A stretch of 21,980 nt of DNA from Gracilariopsis chorda (taxonomy: Eukaryota; Rhodophyta; Florideophyceae; Gracilariales; Gracilariaceae), in the NCBI GenBank assembly GCA_003194525.1, contig NBIV01000418.1, positions 1-21,980 on the forward strand. Reading direction: 5' to 3'. This document shows, piece by piece, positions 9,725 through 21,500 of this stretch. Both the position numbers and the translations under genes were made by a program. Below the pieces are notes generated by a model. It searched no databases. It worked only from the letters and a program-made list of their open reading frames with translations, and was not told where the DNA came from. Each line of letters starts with the position of its first letter. Position 1 is the first letter of the stretch.

Positions 9725-10420
9725 ACGAGGAAGACGTCAAGATTATCGCTTTTGGGTTGCGAAGAGAGTGGATAAGAGAACATGCTAGATGGGCGTAGCG
9801 TGTAGTAAGGTGTTGCCATAAGTATTGTGAGGCGGTTTTCGTAGTGACTGATTTAGGAGACGAAGGACGATGCGACTTTGTTAGGGGGTTTGCTGCGGAT
9901 GCACGCATGAGATTGGGTATGATGACGAACCCACGAGTGGCATTCCCAAGCTCATCACCGTTTGTGTAAAACTCCTTACGTCAACAGCTCTTGCTTACCG
10001 CTTTTTGGCTCTTTTCGGATCTGCATCAACACTTGCAGTAACAATTTAAGGAAAAATTCCAAACGTTTCCTTCACATCTGATTGTCCTCTCATATGCAAA
10101 CATTCAATCTAATCTACAGCAGACTGTACTGCAACAACTGTAATGTGAGCGTGGGTTTGGATCACAAAATGTCAGATTTTGAATTTACAAAAACTATCGA
10201 AGCATGCACATGACACAGATGACCTACCGCAGTTCGTTGAGAGTTGACCGATAAAAGCTGCACATGTCGCAGTTTCTGAAACTGTTGAAGAAAAATGGCT
10301 GGGATTAACCCAGCATTGATGTTGTAGAGTATTGACGGCAGTGCCCTGTTTTTCTACAGATTTTTGAACAACAAGTTTAGGATAACCACACCCTTTTTGT
10401 ACACTTCGAAAAATATCGTC
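9725..10420. other. No convincing gene
   Basis: A 51-codon minus frame (9664-9819) reads PYYTLRPSSMFSYPLSS and ends in a hydrophobic stretch, but its size and its overlap with the ankyrin-like frame make it doubtful. Nothing else can be supported in these 700 bases. Confidence 0.35.
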
Positions 10421-11044
10421 ATGGGGCTCGGCTCTGAAAAATCAAGTTTCCAGCACCACCCGAGCTTCGAACCCGTAACCCCAACAGTCAGCCCAACAGT
10501 TTTTTACTGGTCCACGACTGCGCTGTGCGCCTCCGCTTCCCACGATGGTTATGTTCTGGGCCTCCGTGGTGGTCTGTATTTATATCAGGTTTTCATAAAC
10601 AAGTATAGTCCGAGTTTTCATTCCGATTTCCTAATATCAATCTGTGGGCAGGTAGCTGCATGTTTCGTTAGCTCCTTAGTTCGCTACAACGAGGAGTGCC
10701 ATTTAAATAATAGAGAGATGTATTAAGATCTGGCAACGTTAGATTTCTTTATCGATGAAATTGGAGGTGCTCGAGTGGGCACCGTAACTCTATTTGCCAT
10801 TTGTGTGCAAGCATCGAGCACCAAACTCCAGTACGTGCGTGGTTCCTTCACAGGCAGCACTTCGGAAGAGACAAACGTATCTTATTGTACTGAGACCGGT
10901 ATCGAATGTCTCGATGGCAGAAGCGCAAGTACCACAGAATCGTCATCAGGAAAGGCGTCGTTAAGCCGCATCAACAGAGCCGCAGAAACAGGGCTAATAG
11001 TGACCGCGGTTGTATCTATGCGAACGTACACAAAGATACTATAA
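10421..11044 (+). CDS. Hypothetical protein, interrupted by TAA
   Basis: From ATG 10421 one plus frame reads protein-like sequence (GYVLGLRGGLYLYQVFINK) to TAA 10724-10726. It then continues in the same frame with ATLDFFIDEIGGARVGTV to TAA 11042-11044, about 207 codons in all. A 66-base intron (10662-10727, donor GTTTCG, acceptor ATTAAG) would remove the TAA and keep the frame. A sequence error or a truncated gene are alternatives. No family recognised; no transmembrane segment is obvious. It runs convergently toward DDB1, about 200 bases from its end. Confidence 0.4.
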
Positions 11045-11245
11045 CTCGACTGGCGAACGACTAGTGCGAATGGTCCACAGAAGGAGCGCGCAATGGTGTA
11101 AAACGTAGAGGGGTGAGAATTCCAGGGGAAGAAGGGTTACTGCCTGGGGAGGACATGAAGCGAGAAGATGTGTAGAACGAGAGAGAGAGTTGTCGTCTTA
11201 TAGAGGTTCAAGGTGGGGGCGACATCGGCGCCTTTGAGTACCCAT
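11045..11245. other. Convergent intergenic spacer
   Basis: Short spacer between two converging genes, with a (GA)n run near 11179-11190. No clear polyadenylation signal picked. Confidence 0.4.
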
Positions 11246-14200
11246 TTAGAGGGTGATCCTTCGTGTCATCAGCCTGCACTATTCAATGGATGCACCCTCT
11301 GTGCGCGTTAGACAAGCCCCAAGACCTCCCAAGTTTACCATCGAAGCCATCTTGTTCATCTGCGCCAGGTGGAGATCCAAGACCCACTCAATGGGGTCTC
11401 CGTGAACCTAATTCTTCGCACCCGCACTGAAAGGGGCACGTCTTTCTTGATGTCCGGCCATTGACCATGCTTCAGACCCTCGACCTCAGTAATCAGCGTA
11501 GCCATAGCATTCTACACCTCCACAAAAAAGTGGTACTTGTCGGCCTTCAGTGTTGCGATCACGCCCAGCATCCCATCCGTAGTTCGAAAGATCATCGTGT
11601 TCACCGCCGCTGGCTCGTTTTCCGCCAATTGCATCACCAGTGATCCATGTTCGATGCCATTCACTCTCGCTCCCAGGTGGAACTGTCCTACTCTTTCGAG
11701 ACGCTGCCGTTCACCATCAGATGTAGCACGAGAGTTTCGCTTGCATGTGTACAAGTGCTTTGAGTGGTGAGCGACAATATACGTGTCGTCGTCCAACATT
11801 TCCATCGCCATCACCCATACCACCCCATAATCCCTTGCCAGCTGCTCTACCCGATAGTTATCCCCTAGCTTCTTGCAGGACAGTAGAGCCACTGACCTCA
11901 CAACGTCTCCAACAAGTACAAAGTCCCCACGCAGTTTCATTCGATACGCCAGAATATGTCCCCGATGTCTGTCCAGCTGTTGAATACTTAGCATACAGTC
12001 TTTTCGTTCAGAAACCGAGGGCAGCCGCACCTCCGGACCCACACGGATAATCAACATTCCGTTATGCGAATTCATGTTGTACACAGCGCCGTGACACTTT
12101 TGTTCCGCTACCAGAACCGCCTTGCCTTCGATGATCCGGAAAATCAGTACCCGCCCACTATTCGGATCCTCTTCGGTTGGCAAATCGAATTCTGTTCCAA
12201 CGACCAGGAATTGTTCGTTCTTGTCAATTACGCTTTCAGTGAAAGTAGTAGCAAGAATCGAATTTCCGTTCTCCATAGGTTTTAGCTTATACTTGGACAA
12301 TGTATCGTACCTTGAATCATCGATGATTCGCACATATCCTTCCAATACGTCATCACCGACATCTTCAATGGCTTGTGTCTCTGTGGTCACGCCAAAGCAT
12401 TTTGCCATTTCCATATGAGTAATCTGACGTGGTTGCTCACCTAATGGTATTGAGGTAATATGTAGTTTTTGGATCTCATCCACCTCACCCAGGTGCAGTC
12501 CGTTTTCTGTAGCAATTGCCAACGAGTCCGGGAAAGCTTCGGTGTCAAATCCACAAACTCGGGTAAGCTCTTGAAGGTTCACGTTAGACACTAGCAGTTT
12601 CCCACCCCCAGTGGCAGAGTAGACTACTGTTGGTCGGTCGCTTGCTGCAAATACATGATTTGCCCCACCGCTCCTGAAGATGCTCAGCTGGGCAGGCTGG
12701 GTACCTATACTCAGTTTTCTTCGCTCTGGAACTATGGAAACCGGCATTGATGATGAATCCAATTCCTCAGAAGATGCTGCGGCCATCGCTATTTCGCCGT
12801 TCACCGAGTAGGTCAGAAGGAACCCGTCCCAAAGGTCAACAAGCAGATAATGCTGACCTTCAAGGGACGCTAAGAGAACTGAACGAACGATGACATCGCC
12901 ACCCAGTTCTATACTTTCAAGGGCTCGTAAAGATGGAAGAGTGACCAAATTCACTACCGAACTTTCATTCACTTCAGCCCATAGTCCAACTACAGCCAGA
13001 TATGCCGCACCCCTGCTTTCCGTAGAATCTTCAATATCTGTCATTTGATTTGTTGATTGCAAGAAATTGCAATTCAAACAAGAAACCTCTCTGTCCATCT
13101 TTGTCAGTGTAACTTCCACTAGAGTCTTGTTATCTGGCTCAACCTTCAGGAGAATAAGATACCCACCAGTTGTGGCGAAAAGAAGCTGATGGATATTCTT
13201 GGACGCAATTGAAATCCGCATATTTGGGGGAGGGACCCAGCTGTAGGTCGGCTGAGACGTCATTGTTCTATAATCAGTGAAATGAACACCTTTTGCTGTA
13301 ACTTGAACGATGATAACACCCTTCATGATTGCCGCATACAGTGTAGGTGTATCCTCGTCTAAGCCTGGTAAACTTGCCGGAGCCATTTCATCCGCGCTAA
13401 TAATTCCTAATGTCCTGATGGCAGAAGTGAAGGTTTGGAGGAGGTAAGAGTCATATCTGTCAACGATATGTCTCTATAAGGATCACATGTCTTTAATACC
13501 CGGCAGGTCCTCTGATGCGTGTTCCGACTTGCTTATTCCGTTTCCGATGAACTGTAAAGAACCGCCTTTCCCTGCTCCAGAGCATGTCCCAACTTGTCTT
13601 TGACCGTGAGGCAAATAGCCCATGCCTCCAACAATGCAAAAGTCTAGAATAGGACCGAGATGAGGGTATGTTTGCACAAGTTCGACGTCAGTACCGTTCT
13701 CCTTATTTCGTTCACGACCGAGATGGACGAGATTTGAATCACCTTTCTTTGCCCTAATAAAGGCAAAAGCACTGTCACGGTTGGAGATGCAACAAGGTAC
13801 ACTGGTTTCCCCAAGACGTTCCATCTTGATTCGCCTAACTACGTTGTTCTGATCTGTCACTAGAAGAAGAACACTGCGTTCTCCCTTATGATCCCCGAAA
13901 AGATATTGTGTGCCTTGGGCATCAACCCTTCCCACAGCAGTGATAATTGTTTTTTCAAATTATTGCGCCGTATAATCTCCGTTTGTGTTCATGTAGGTGA
14001 CAAGACAAGACATCATCACCAAAGACCAAAGCACCGCATATGGGTTCTGAAACAGCAAATAGTTTTTTAGATGTAACATCAAGCTTGCCTTTTTTCGATG
14101 TGGTAGGCGCGATATCTTGGTCGCTCATCCGAGTGACGTAGTTCGCATTTCACGATTACCGTTTCCCCGCCAACACAAAATGGCGATTGTGAGATTCTAT

Positions 14201-14706
14201 CAGCAGTGCAAGGAGACCATGTCGAGGACGCTTTTTTCCGTGAGGCGGACTTTAAACGCCGTCTTATGTGCATCGTGCTCAGTCAGGGCTACTTTGCGTA
14301 ATCGCTTGTACTGATACGTTGCGATGCATTTTGCCTTCGAGTCAACAATGCTAACGCGCTCGAATATGGAATTGGACACGAAGTGGTCTTCCATATCGCC
14401 GGAGGACACGACATGACAGCGCGACTCGGCAGCATTCCATCGCAAAACGCAGAGCTTGTATTTGTCGGTGATGACGACGAGGTGATCTTGATTCTCTCGG
14501 GTCATACGCATAAGATGCATTACGGAAGTAGTGCCATAAATCGGTAGCTCGATAGTGCAAGCAAGACCTTCTCTAGTGATGGTGTATACCTGAATATAGT
14601 TGACCTTCGAGCCGATAAGGTTGCGCTGATCTGGGGCTAGAAAGCTTCCGACAGCGGTGTGCGAGACCCGCGACGGCTTATGGGCGGTTACGACGTAGTT
14701 GTACAT
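11246..14706 (-). CDS. DDB1: DNA damage-binding protein 1 (DDB1), CUL4 adaptor
   Basis: DDB1 is a three-beta-propeller adaptor of CUL4-RING ubiquitin ligases in the nucleus, used in UV repair and replication control. The start YNYVVTAHKPS at ATG 14706 matches family N-termini. Further matches are LGETSV, LGPILDFCIVGG, CSGAGKGGSL and SEHASEDLPGIK; after a 72-base intron come ALESIELGGDVIVRSVL, LSIGTQPAQLSIF, FAASDRPTVVYS, LVSNVNLQELTRVC, EIQKLHITSIPLGEQPRQI, GAVYNMNSHNG, RGDFVLVGDVVRSVALL and FHLGARVNGIEHGSLVMQ. The frame meets TAG at 11512-11514, yet NAMATLITEVEGLKHGQW follows, matching the conserved C-terminal helical domain, then GDPIEWVLDL. A second TAG (11279-11281) precedes the TAA at 11246-11248. 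One-base frame breaks are inferred near 14200, 14090-14095, 13956-13960 and 11401-11416. Sequence errors are the likelier cause, since the gene is otherwise well conserved; a pseudogene is possible. Confidence 0.9.
11279..11281 (-). other. In-frame TAG near the DDB1 C-terminus
   Basis: The codon sits between EGASIE and CRLMTRR, nine codons before TAA. Family members end in a short helix of the type VEEL-x-R-V-EELTR-L-H, which this weakly resembles; the residue at the TAG could be Gln or Leu. Confidence 0.5.
11512..11514 (-). other. In-frame TAG at a conserved DDB1 Gln
   Basis: The frame reads FFVEV, TAG, NAMATLITEVEGLKHGQW. As I recall them, human DDB1 has Met-Gln-Asn and Arabidopsis has Leu-Gln here, so TAG stands at a Gln position and 17 more aligned residues follow. 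This is the best single site for UAG = Gln. Confidence 0.75.
13415..13486 (-). other. DDB1 intron, 72 bases
   Basis: Donor AT/GTGATC at 13486 and acceptor CTTCTGCCATCAG ending at 13415 join LPGIKDM to TLGIISADEM across the conserved DLPGIKGLW region of the family. Splicing restores the frame and removes a TGA. Confidence 0.75.
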
Positions 14707-14787
14707 TCTGGGCACGGGTTGAAGCAAGAACCGAGCGGAGGATTGGGAACGAGATGGGGAAGGAAAACAGCAGAGCACAACGGCTCA

Positions 14788-14811
14788 GGGCCAGCGCGGG
14801 CCAGCGCGGGC
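14788..14811. repeat. Tandem CCAGCGCGGG, two copies
   Basis: The 10-mer CCAGCGCGGG is repeated exactly at 14791-14800 and 14801-14810, with partial matches on each side. It lies just upstream of the DDB1 start and may be a GC-box-like element. Confidence 0.7.
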
Positions 14812-14941
14812 TCCTGTCGGACTAGAAGATCTCGACACCGCGCTCTTCTGCAGCAAGACGTCGGAGAGAGGCGATGCAAAGAAGCGGCGGCGTTGAAGCG
14901 AGACGGTGATGGAGGAAAAGTGCGCCAAAAAGGCCGGGGCT

Positions 14942-14965
14942 GTGGAAACTTCGGAAAGTTTCCAC
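14942..14965. promoter_or_regulatory. Perfect 10-bp hairpin
   Basis: GTGGAAACTT (14942-14951) and AAGTTTCCAC (14956-14965) are exact reverse complements around a CGGA loop. It could be a dimeric transcription factor site (GGAAA half-sites facing TTTCC), or a leader RNA hairpin. Confidence 0.75.
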
Positions 14966-15000
14966 TCTGACTTGTTCAGGCAGATGCCGTTGGTACGACG

Positions 15001-15015
15001 GTACAGTAACTGTAC
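15001..15015. promoter_or_regulatory. Palindrome GTACAGT-A-ACTGTAC
   Basis: A perfect 7-bp inverted repeat with one central base and GTAC at both ends. Related GGTAC/CGACGGTA words lie at about 14991-15003 and 15033-15040. Plant and algal SBP-domain factors bind GTAC cores, so a dimer site is possible; that link is inference. Confidence 0.65.
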
Positions 15016-15544
15016 AAAATTGGTAAACTACCGACGGTAGCGTTCCTGGAGTAGGAACCTATTTCGCTGCATCTTCTGTGCTTTGGCGCTATGGATCAAC
15101 GCTCCCCGCGAAAAGTAGGGGTGATCGGCTACCACGAGCTACTGCGGCTACTAGAAATGTTAATCCAAACTTCGAAATGCGAGATTCGGCTGCCGTTCTG
15201 CTCTTCACGGCGCATGCGCACAGCTCCACTGCGCAGTGACGTGATGGCGCAGCACTTCTGTTGTCGGTCATCGTTTCGGTTCGGATGCTGTGCTCCGCCT
15301 CGCGGGCCGTTGCTAACCCTTTCACACTTCCGCTCCGTCCGCTGCCCACCGTCTCCCCAAGTCGCCAGCATTCGTCACTACAACGTCTTTCTTCTGGTCC
15401 ATGTCGTCTTCTGCCCATGACTTGCGGCCCTTTTCACTCCAGCACCCGCCTTTATTGACCTCCCAGAAGCCTCCGCCACTTTTCTGCCTCCCCCTTCTCT
15501 TGCGCTCTGCATCCCTCTGAAACACACAATCCACCACTTTCAGT

Positions 15545-18500
15545 ATGGGCGCCGAAACGGCGTCCATGTCTGCGTCCGCAGACAACTCTTCTCTTTCTCT
15601 TTCATTCCGCTCGTGCTTGCCTTTGTGCTATGGATTATCATCGTTGCCATTATCCTCCCTCGCTTCTTGGGTCGCATCGTGTCCTTCTTCATCAATCGCG
15701 CGCGAGGCAACACACTTCGGATCGTTGTACATTCGATTTACATCTACCCGTTTGCTGGTCACGCCGTTGCTCATTCAGTGCGCTACACGGTGCCAAACGG
15801 TACCATTGCGGTAAAGCAGTTAATACTCCAGATACTATGGTGGCGAAAATCACCCAGAGTCAACTTCAACCAACTTCTAACCGTCGAGCAACCAGCTACG
15901 CTCGATCGCGTGGCGCACGCCCAACAAGAAATTGAGAAGGAAAACGCCGCCTTCTTTCTTAAACGTCCGTTGTATCGCTTGAGAAGATGGTGGCGTCGAG
16001 TCACCGCTTCTCCGAATCAAGATGTGTCCGATGAACCCACCCCTCTTATCTCCGTCGTTTGCGTCGGCCTTCGTACTCGCATGGTTAACTATCAATCCAA
16101 CTACAACCTTGTTAAGCGCGTACTCCACATGTCTGGAAATGAGTCTACACTTGACAGCCTTGTCAATTACGGTGTGCGATCGAGAGACACTCCTAACCCT
16201 GATTCCGACGCTACTGTCCCCGCCCGTTCCAGTTCGTCTTCAAGGCCTGACGAATCATCCTCTGCCTCGTCGTTTTCGTCTGTACAATCAGTGGATGAGA
16301 AGCCTTTTGTGGAGCGCCTCCTCGAGCGTACGTCGTTAAGAATCACGCACGGTGCCTTTTATTTTTGCGACATGAGTGAGTCCCCTCTCGTTCGAATCTC
16401 GGTCAAGTCAGCAAAGTTACGCTATATGTACGGTGCACCGGCATGTTCTATAGATAAGTGCCGAAAACGCATTCGCATGCGGACATCTGGTCTGAAAATC
16501 TCCGTTTCTGATGAAACCTCTGTGAAGAGTGTCACTGAAACGTCTAATGCGACAAGAGGCTCGGCACAGAACCTTAATGGTACCGAACCCCTCGTGAAAA
16601 AGGAGGATACTACGAACCGCTTGATACAGCGCGTTTTAGATCACGGGTATAGAGGTATTAGTGAATCCCTGTCTGAAACAGGCACAGTTCGCGAACACTC
16701 GCATAAGCAGTCGGTAGACCAAAATCCTCCGCGGACCGGGAACAGACGAATTCCGCTACCCACATTCCAGAAGAAGGGATGGCGATTTAAACCAACTGTC
16801 CGGCGAACTAGACCGTTACCATGCTCTGAGGTACTGAAAGCTGAAACGGCCATCATTGACTACGTATTTGACGAACCGGGTGTCGAATCTGCTCGTCCAG
16901 AAGAAGTGGTAGGACGAGATGATCATAATGGGGAACAAACAAGCATGGATGTGCGTGAGGATTCAAATTCCAATACGCCGCCAGTGTGCCGTGTGTCAGT
17001 GTTGCCGAGAGGTACGTCGCTTTCGTACAATGCACAAGCGAAAGCAGACATTGAGAAGGTTGTTGAAAGGCTTCAACCGCCGTTTTACGATCTAGATCCA
17101 CTGGAAAAGAGACTATACACCAAAGAAGGTAAACGGGAAGCAACCGGGATTCAGATTGCCATTGACGCCTCTCCGAAGATTTCGAAAGAGAATCAACTAC
17201 CTTTGATTGCTATACCATTTGATGCGAGGGAAAACACGTAGAAGGCTCTTAAAATTACCGGCATCAGACAGTGGAGTTCGTCAGACAAGAATGGAAAAAA
17301 AGGAGAACGGGACAAGGAGCCATGCTTTCCTATGCCAAGCAAGTTGCTGTTACATGCCAAAAAGATTTCGCTTCGAGCAGAAATACCCTACGAATATGGT
17401 GCGTCTCAGAAAACAGTTATAACCATGAAAGATATGGAAGCTCGAGTGGAAGGAGTAGTTAATATGCCAATCAGCCGTTCACAGCTGACTACCATCACAA
17501 AAGTAGTGCACACTCCAAGGATCTGGAATGAAGTACATGCTGTTTCCTTCGATATTGTTATGTCGCAAATGGAGCTTAACTACTTTCCCGACACCCTTCG
17601 CATCATTGATGATATTGGCGCCTACTCTAGAGAACATAGTAAGAAACCGGAAAACGTTCGTTACTTTGTTCCTTACCGGGAAATTGTAAAGATTCGTGCC
17701 GAAAAAGACTACTGTGTGGTTCTAGCATGCAGCCACGATAACACGTGGAAGGACATCCAGAACGTGTTTCAGATCAGTATAGACAGATCAAAGTGTGCGG
17801 AACGAGTTGCGCGTTTACCCCTACCCCAGTTGCAGCATCGTCATATCGTGATGATTCTTCCGAGACTCATTGGACGTTATCGTTTCCAAATACAACAGGA
17901 AAGATCTCTGTCGACGTACTAGGGACCCCAGGTTCTCTGAGAAAAAGTCAAAATAAGTCTGAAACCACAGAAGGCACTGATACCAGTGACGACTTTCTCC
18001 GATAGGGTCGCACCTCGTCCCTTGCGCAGCGTATGCTGAGTCAGCTTGAAACGCTTTTTAACTCAACACGGAAGCACCTCTCTCCAACCTATCTCGCAGA
18101 AAAAAACACCACGGTTGTGGAGCGTGTGTTCTTGGCGGCTGGGGAAACGTCTGAACTGTCTCGAAAGCTGATTACAAGCGAGAGTAAGTTCTCCTTGGAT
18201 AGTCCAAGGCATGCCTTTCTCCACGCTGCAAACAAGAGTGAAATGCACTTCAACACGTCCAGCTTGGTTGTAGTCTTGAACCCGCATCACACGACACATG
18301 TTTTAAACCTAAGTAAGAACTACAGTTCTGGAAAACCTCACACAATATCTTCAAGAGAAAACACCAAGACGGATGATGTACGCAAAGAAATCGCGACTCG
18401 CGTATTGGGTAAAGGCCGGTATCGAAACTTGTCTGAATGTCTTACTATGGGTTTGAGCACGGGTCTAATGACACGTTCAGCAGCATCTGGGAACGCTGAA

Positions 18501-21500
18501 GATGATACATTTGAACTGATTATATGTATTGATTCACTTCTTGTGCGCATATACGATCTCCCACACTCGATTTCTCCATTCTCAACTGCATCTGACCGTG
18601 TCTGCTCACTTGAATGCCACAAATCTGAAGGTGCTTTGCGCTCAAATCTGTTGACTTCAGAATTAACATGGCATCCAGATAGAAGGAATGACCAGATATC
18701 AATTTTTAGTGGCTACCTTCCATATCCTGCATCATCTGTGAAGGCAACTGACGCTCTTTGCTTCCTGAAATGACCATCGATCTAATAACGCCGTGGGGTG
18801 ACAAACTTGCACCATGGGTAGATGAGGCTACCATGAAGGCTCAGGTCTCGCATGCGAGTGAGTTAGGCATAGAACATCCATCAAACCTCTTCGAAAAAAC
18901 AGGAGTTATGAGAAAAGTGGGTGAGATCAAAAGAATCTCGTTGGATATTCTTCTGGAGTCCACACCGTCTATCTGGTCTTCCAGTATCTCATCGCTACAA
19001 CAGGGGCACGTGATTTCACTTTTCGAGAAACTACGACATTATGCACTGCAATGGGCAGGGCATGGAGTACATTCAATTCGTGCGAGAGCATTGGATAAAA
19101 CAGGGGTACAGATATTGACGAAGAGTGGTGGTGTTTTCTATCCAACGCAAACAAAGCATCAATTTTGGATACAAAATCAACAGCGGGCGAGAACCAAAGT
19201 ATTCGTACCGAGAACATATATGTATCTCTTTTCAAGCCTCTTGACGACAATTTGTCTCCAGAATGCTTAGAAGTTGCAAACGACATTATAATGAGAATGC
19301 ATGAAAGTTTTTCATACTACAAAAAGAATCCCCGAATCAGTGAAAAGAATCGAAGGGTGAATCAATATGTAGATGAAATACTAGACTTATGGGAGCGATA
19401 CGAATCTATAGAGCTTCATCAAATAGAGAGCTTCGCTCTTCCAGATTACCTCACTCGGAATACAAGAGGGTTCGAGAGTGAGCAATTGAATTTGAAGTTA
19501 CTCCCACCTGCAGTTATGGGCTTGACAGATCTTGAAGGATTCTCCAATGTTCGCACAAGCGGGAGTACCTTGATCATTTCTGTTCCGTTCGGTTTGCATT
19601 TTATGCATTCAACACAGTTCGAAATTGAACCGGGTCAGTCGACAAAGAGTTTGAAGCCATCACGCCCCTCACCATTCTACTCACCAACTGACAATGTGTT
19701 CGCGAAGAACATCTCACACGCTTCTATTCCCGCCATTTCTGTTCTATGTCACAGGCACGGCTTGGACGCAACTGACGTTGGTCTGCTAAAAGACCTCATC
19801 ATCATCTTTCGAGATCGCTTTCTGCCAGAGACCGAAGCCATTACTCACAGGACAACATGTGGTACCGTCCGAGAGCAGAACGCCGTGTTTTAGTTGGCAA
19901 ACTTTCGTCTATCCAACTCGGGTCTCAGTTCTCTTTCAATGTATTCCGCGTTTGGAAAGGTGGCGTCAGTCTTTATGCTACTGATGAGAACCTTAGCTTT
20001 GAGATATACATTATTAACAAAGCTTCGGACGGAAGTGATGGAAAACATATGTGATAAATTGGTATCAACTCCACTTAATGTCTTCTTTTAGCAGGACTCC
20101 TCTGACATATATCTAGCTTTCACTGACGCCGAAGAAATCGCAACAAAACGTAAGAACCCCCAAGAAAGCCGCATTCAAGCTTCTGCATCATGAAGAAGTC
20201 AAATCTTTTGGAATGGACTCTGAGAATACGGGACGTATCGGTCAAAGCAGGTCAATGGATTTTACATTCAGAAACATATCTGTGAGACTCAGTGGACATG
20301 AGATACTGCATATTAATATCTTTCTCTGTAAGAGCGGTTCTTGTGCAGCCTCGTCGAATTCTGGAGCGCAACGCGGTGATGAAACAATTGTGAAAGCAGC
20401 TTTTGGTGTAACAACAATCTTCATGACAGATAGTATTGCAGCTGATGCTCTAAGAGTGGTATCCGAAGTTGCCTCATTTGTAGGAAGAACTACGACGCTC
20501 TTCCCAATGCTCAAACAAGACATCGAAGAGAAAGCTGATGCTGGAGGGAGTTCTTTCACGTTTTCTTCTTCGGTTCCTGACAAGGCGAGGATGTCAACGG
20601 CCAGTTGAGATCTGCCACACGACGGCCATCTGAGTACTACAGAGCGTCTGGAGACCATCACAGGAAACAGGGTCATGATCGTACAGTGACGCTTAGCCCT
20701 ATGCATACACGTCCACCGTTAGAAATATGTCAAGCCCCCGTTGGTCTGTTAGACAATCGAAACACAATTTGATGAGCTTGGACAAAGCAGTGCCCAGTTC
20801 GAACTCAGGAACAGGTGCTTTCCGACGTGTGCCATCTACACCATCGCCTACGTTTCGAATTCCTAATCGTTACGGATCACAACAAATTGAACGCACAGAC
20901 AAAACCGATCAACAGTTCGCGATTCAAGACAATATCGTGGGCTAGGGAATATATGTCCCATTTTCTGTCTGATATTACGGCTAATACCAGTGCATCTCCC
21001 GACAAGAGCACACAGACAGTGCTGAAAACAACAGATTATCAAGTTGTTGCAGTCATTACTGCAGGGGAAACAGGTCCACCACGAAAGCGCGCGAAACGTA
21101 TGATCCCGAAGACGATTGTACCGCCGGCATTCAGAGCAACATCGAAGGTACCCAATGCACTACCTGACAAGAGAAATCCGTTCTCTATTGCTGCTAGAGA
21201 AGAGTTTTGAGGGGTAAGTTTCCCAGATCGAAAGGAAGAGAACAAACTGTATCGTCTAAGAACGGACGCCGATCACAGCTTGTTCGTCCTGGTGGCATGG
21301 GCACAGAAAGCGACTTTGTCTTGTTCTCAAACCCAAACCCATAATTTTCCCAAAGACTTTTCCTACCTCAGTATGTTTCTATCATTCAAGAAGGTTGAGA
21401 TGCAATACTTCCGGGGAGGAGGTACTCCAGAAGGAAGCAAGTAAGAACAAAGAACTTGAAGGATGCCGGTGTGCTTTTCGTTATGAATCAAACCCGGTTG

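Larger units (their letters stand above)
14707..15544. promoter_or_regulatory. Divergent promoter region of DDB1 and the BLTP1-like gene
   Basis: 838 bases separate the two divergent start codons. Both strands carry open frames here, but they have low-complexity, GC-rich composition and no recognisable protein, so I treat them as shadows. The region holds a 10-bp tandem repeat, a perfect hairpin and a GTAC-ended palindrome (listed separately). A CT-rich tract before 15545 suits a 5' leader of the plus-strand gene. Confidence 0.55.

Noticed and set aside
9664..9819. 51-codon minus-strand frame with a hydrophobic C-terminus
   Set aside because: Too short to support alone, and it overlaps another candidate frame on the same strand.
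10724..10726. UAA also reassigned to Gln
   Set aside because: DDB1 and the BLTP1-like gene show several TAGs but no TAA that must be sense, so one weak case in an unrecognised gene is not enough.
14180..14210. A tiny intron to explain the DDB1 break near 14200
   Set aside because: The available GT...AG spans (21 or 33 bases) are multiples of three and would delete conserved residues without repairing the frame.
15089..15585. Open frames on both strands between DDB1 and the BLTP1-like gene
   Set aside because: They overlap one another, are GC/CT-rich and match no protein I know; they look like chance frames in a promoter and leader.
19891..19893. TAG after EQNAVF as another sense TAG in the BLTP1-like gene
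   Set aside because: The coding frame has already changed before this point (the neighbouring frame reads RRVLVGKLSSIQLGSQFSF), so this TAG is probably out of frame and was not counted.
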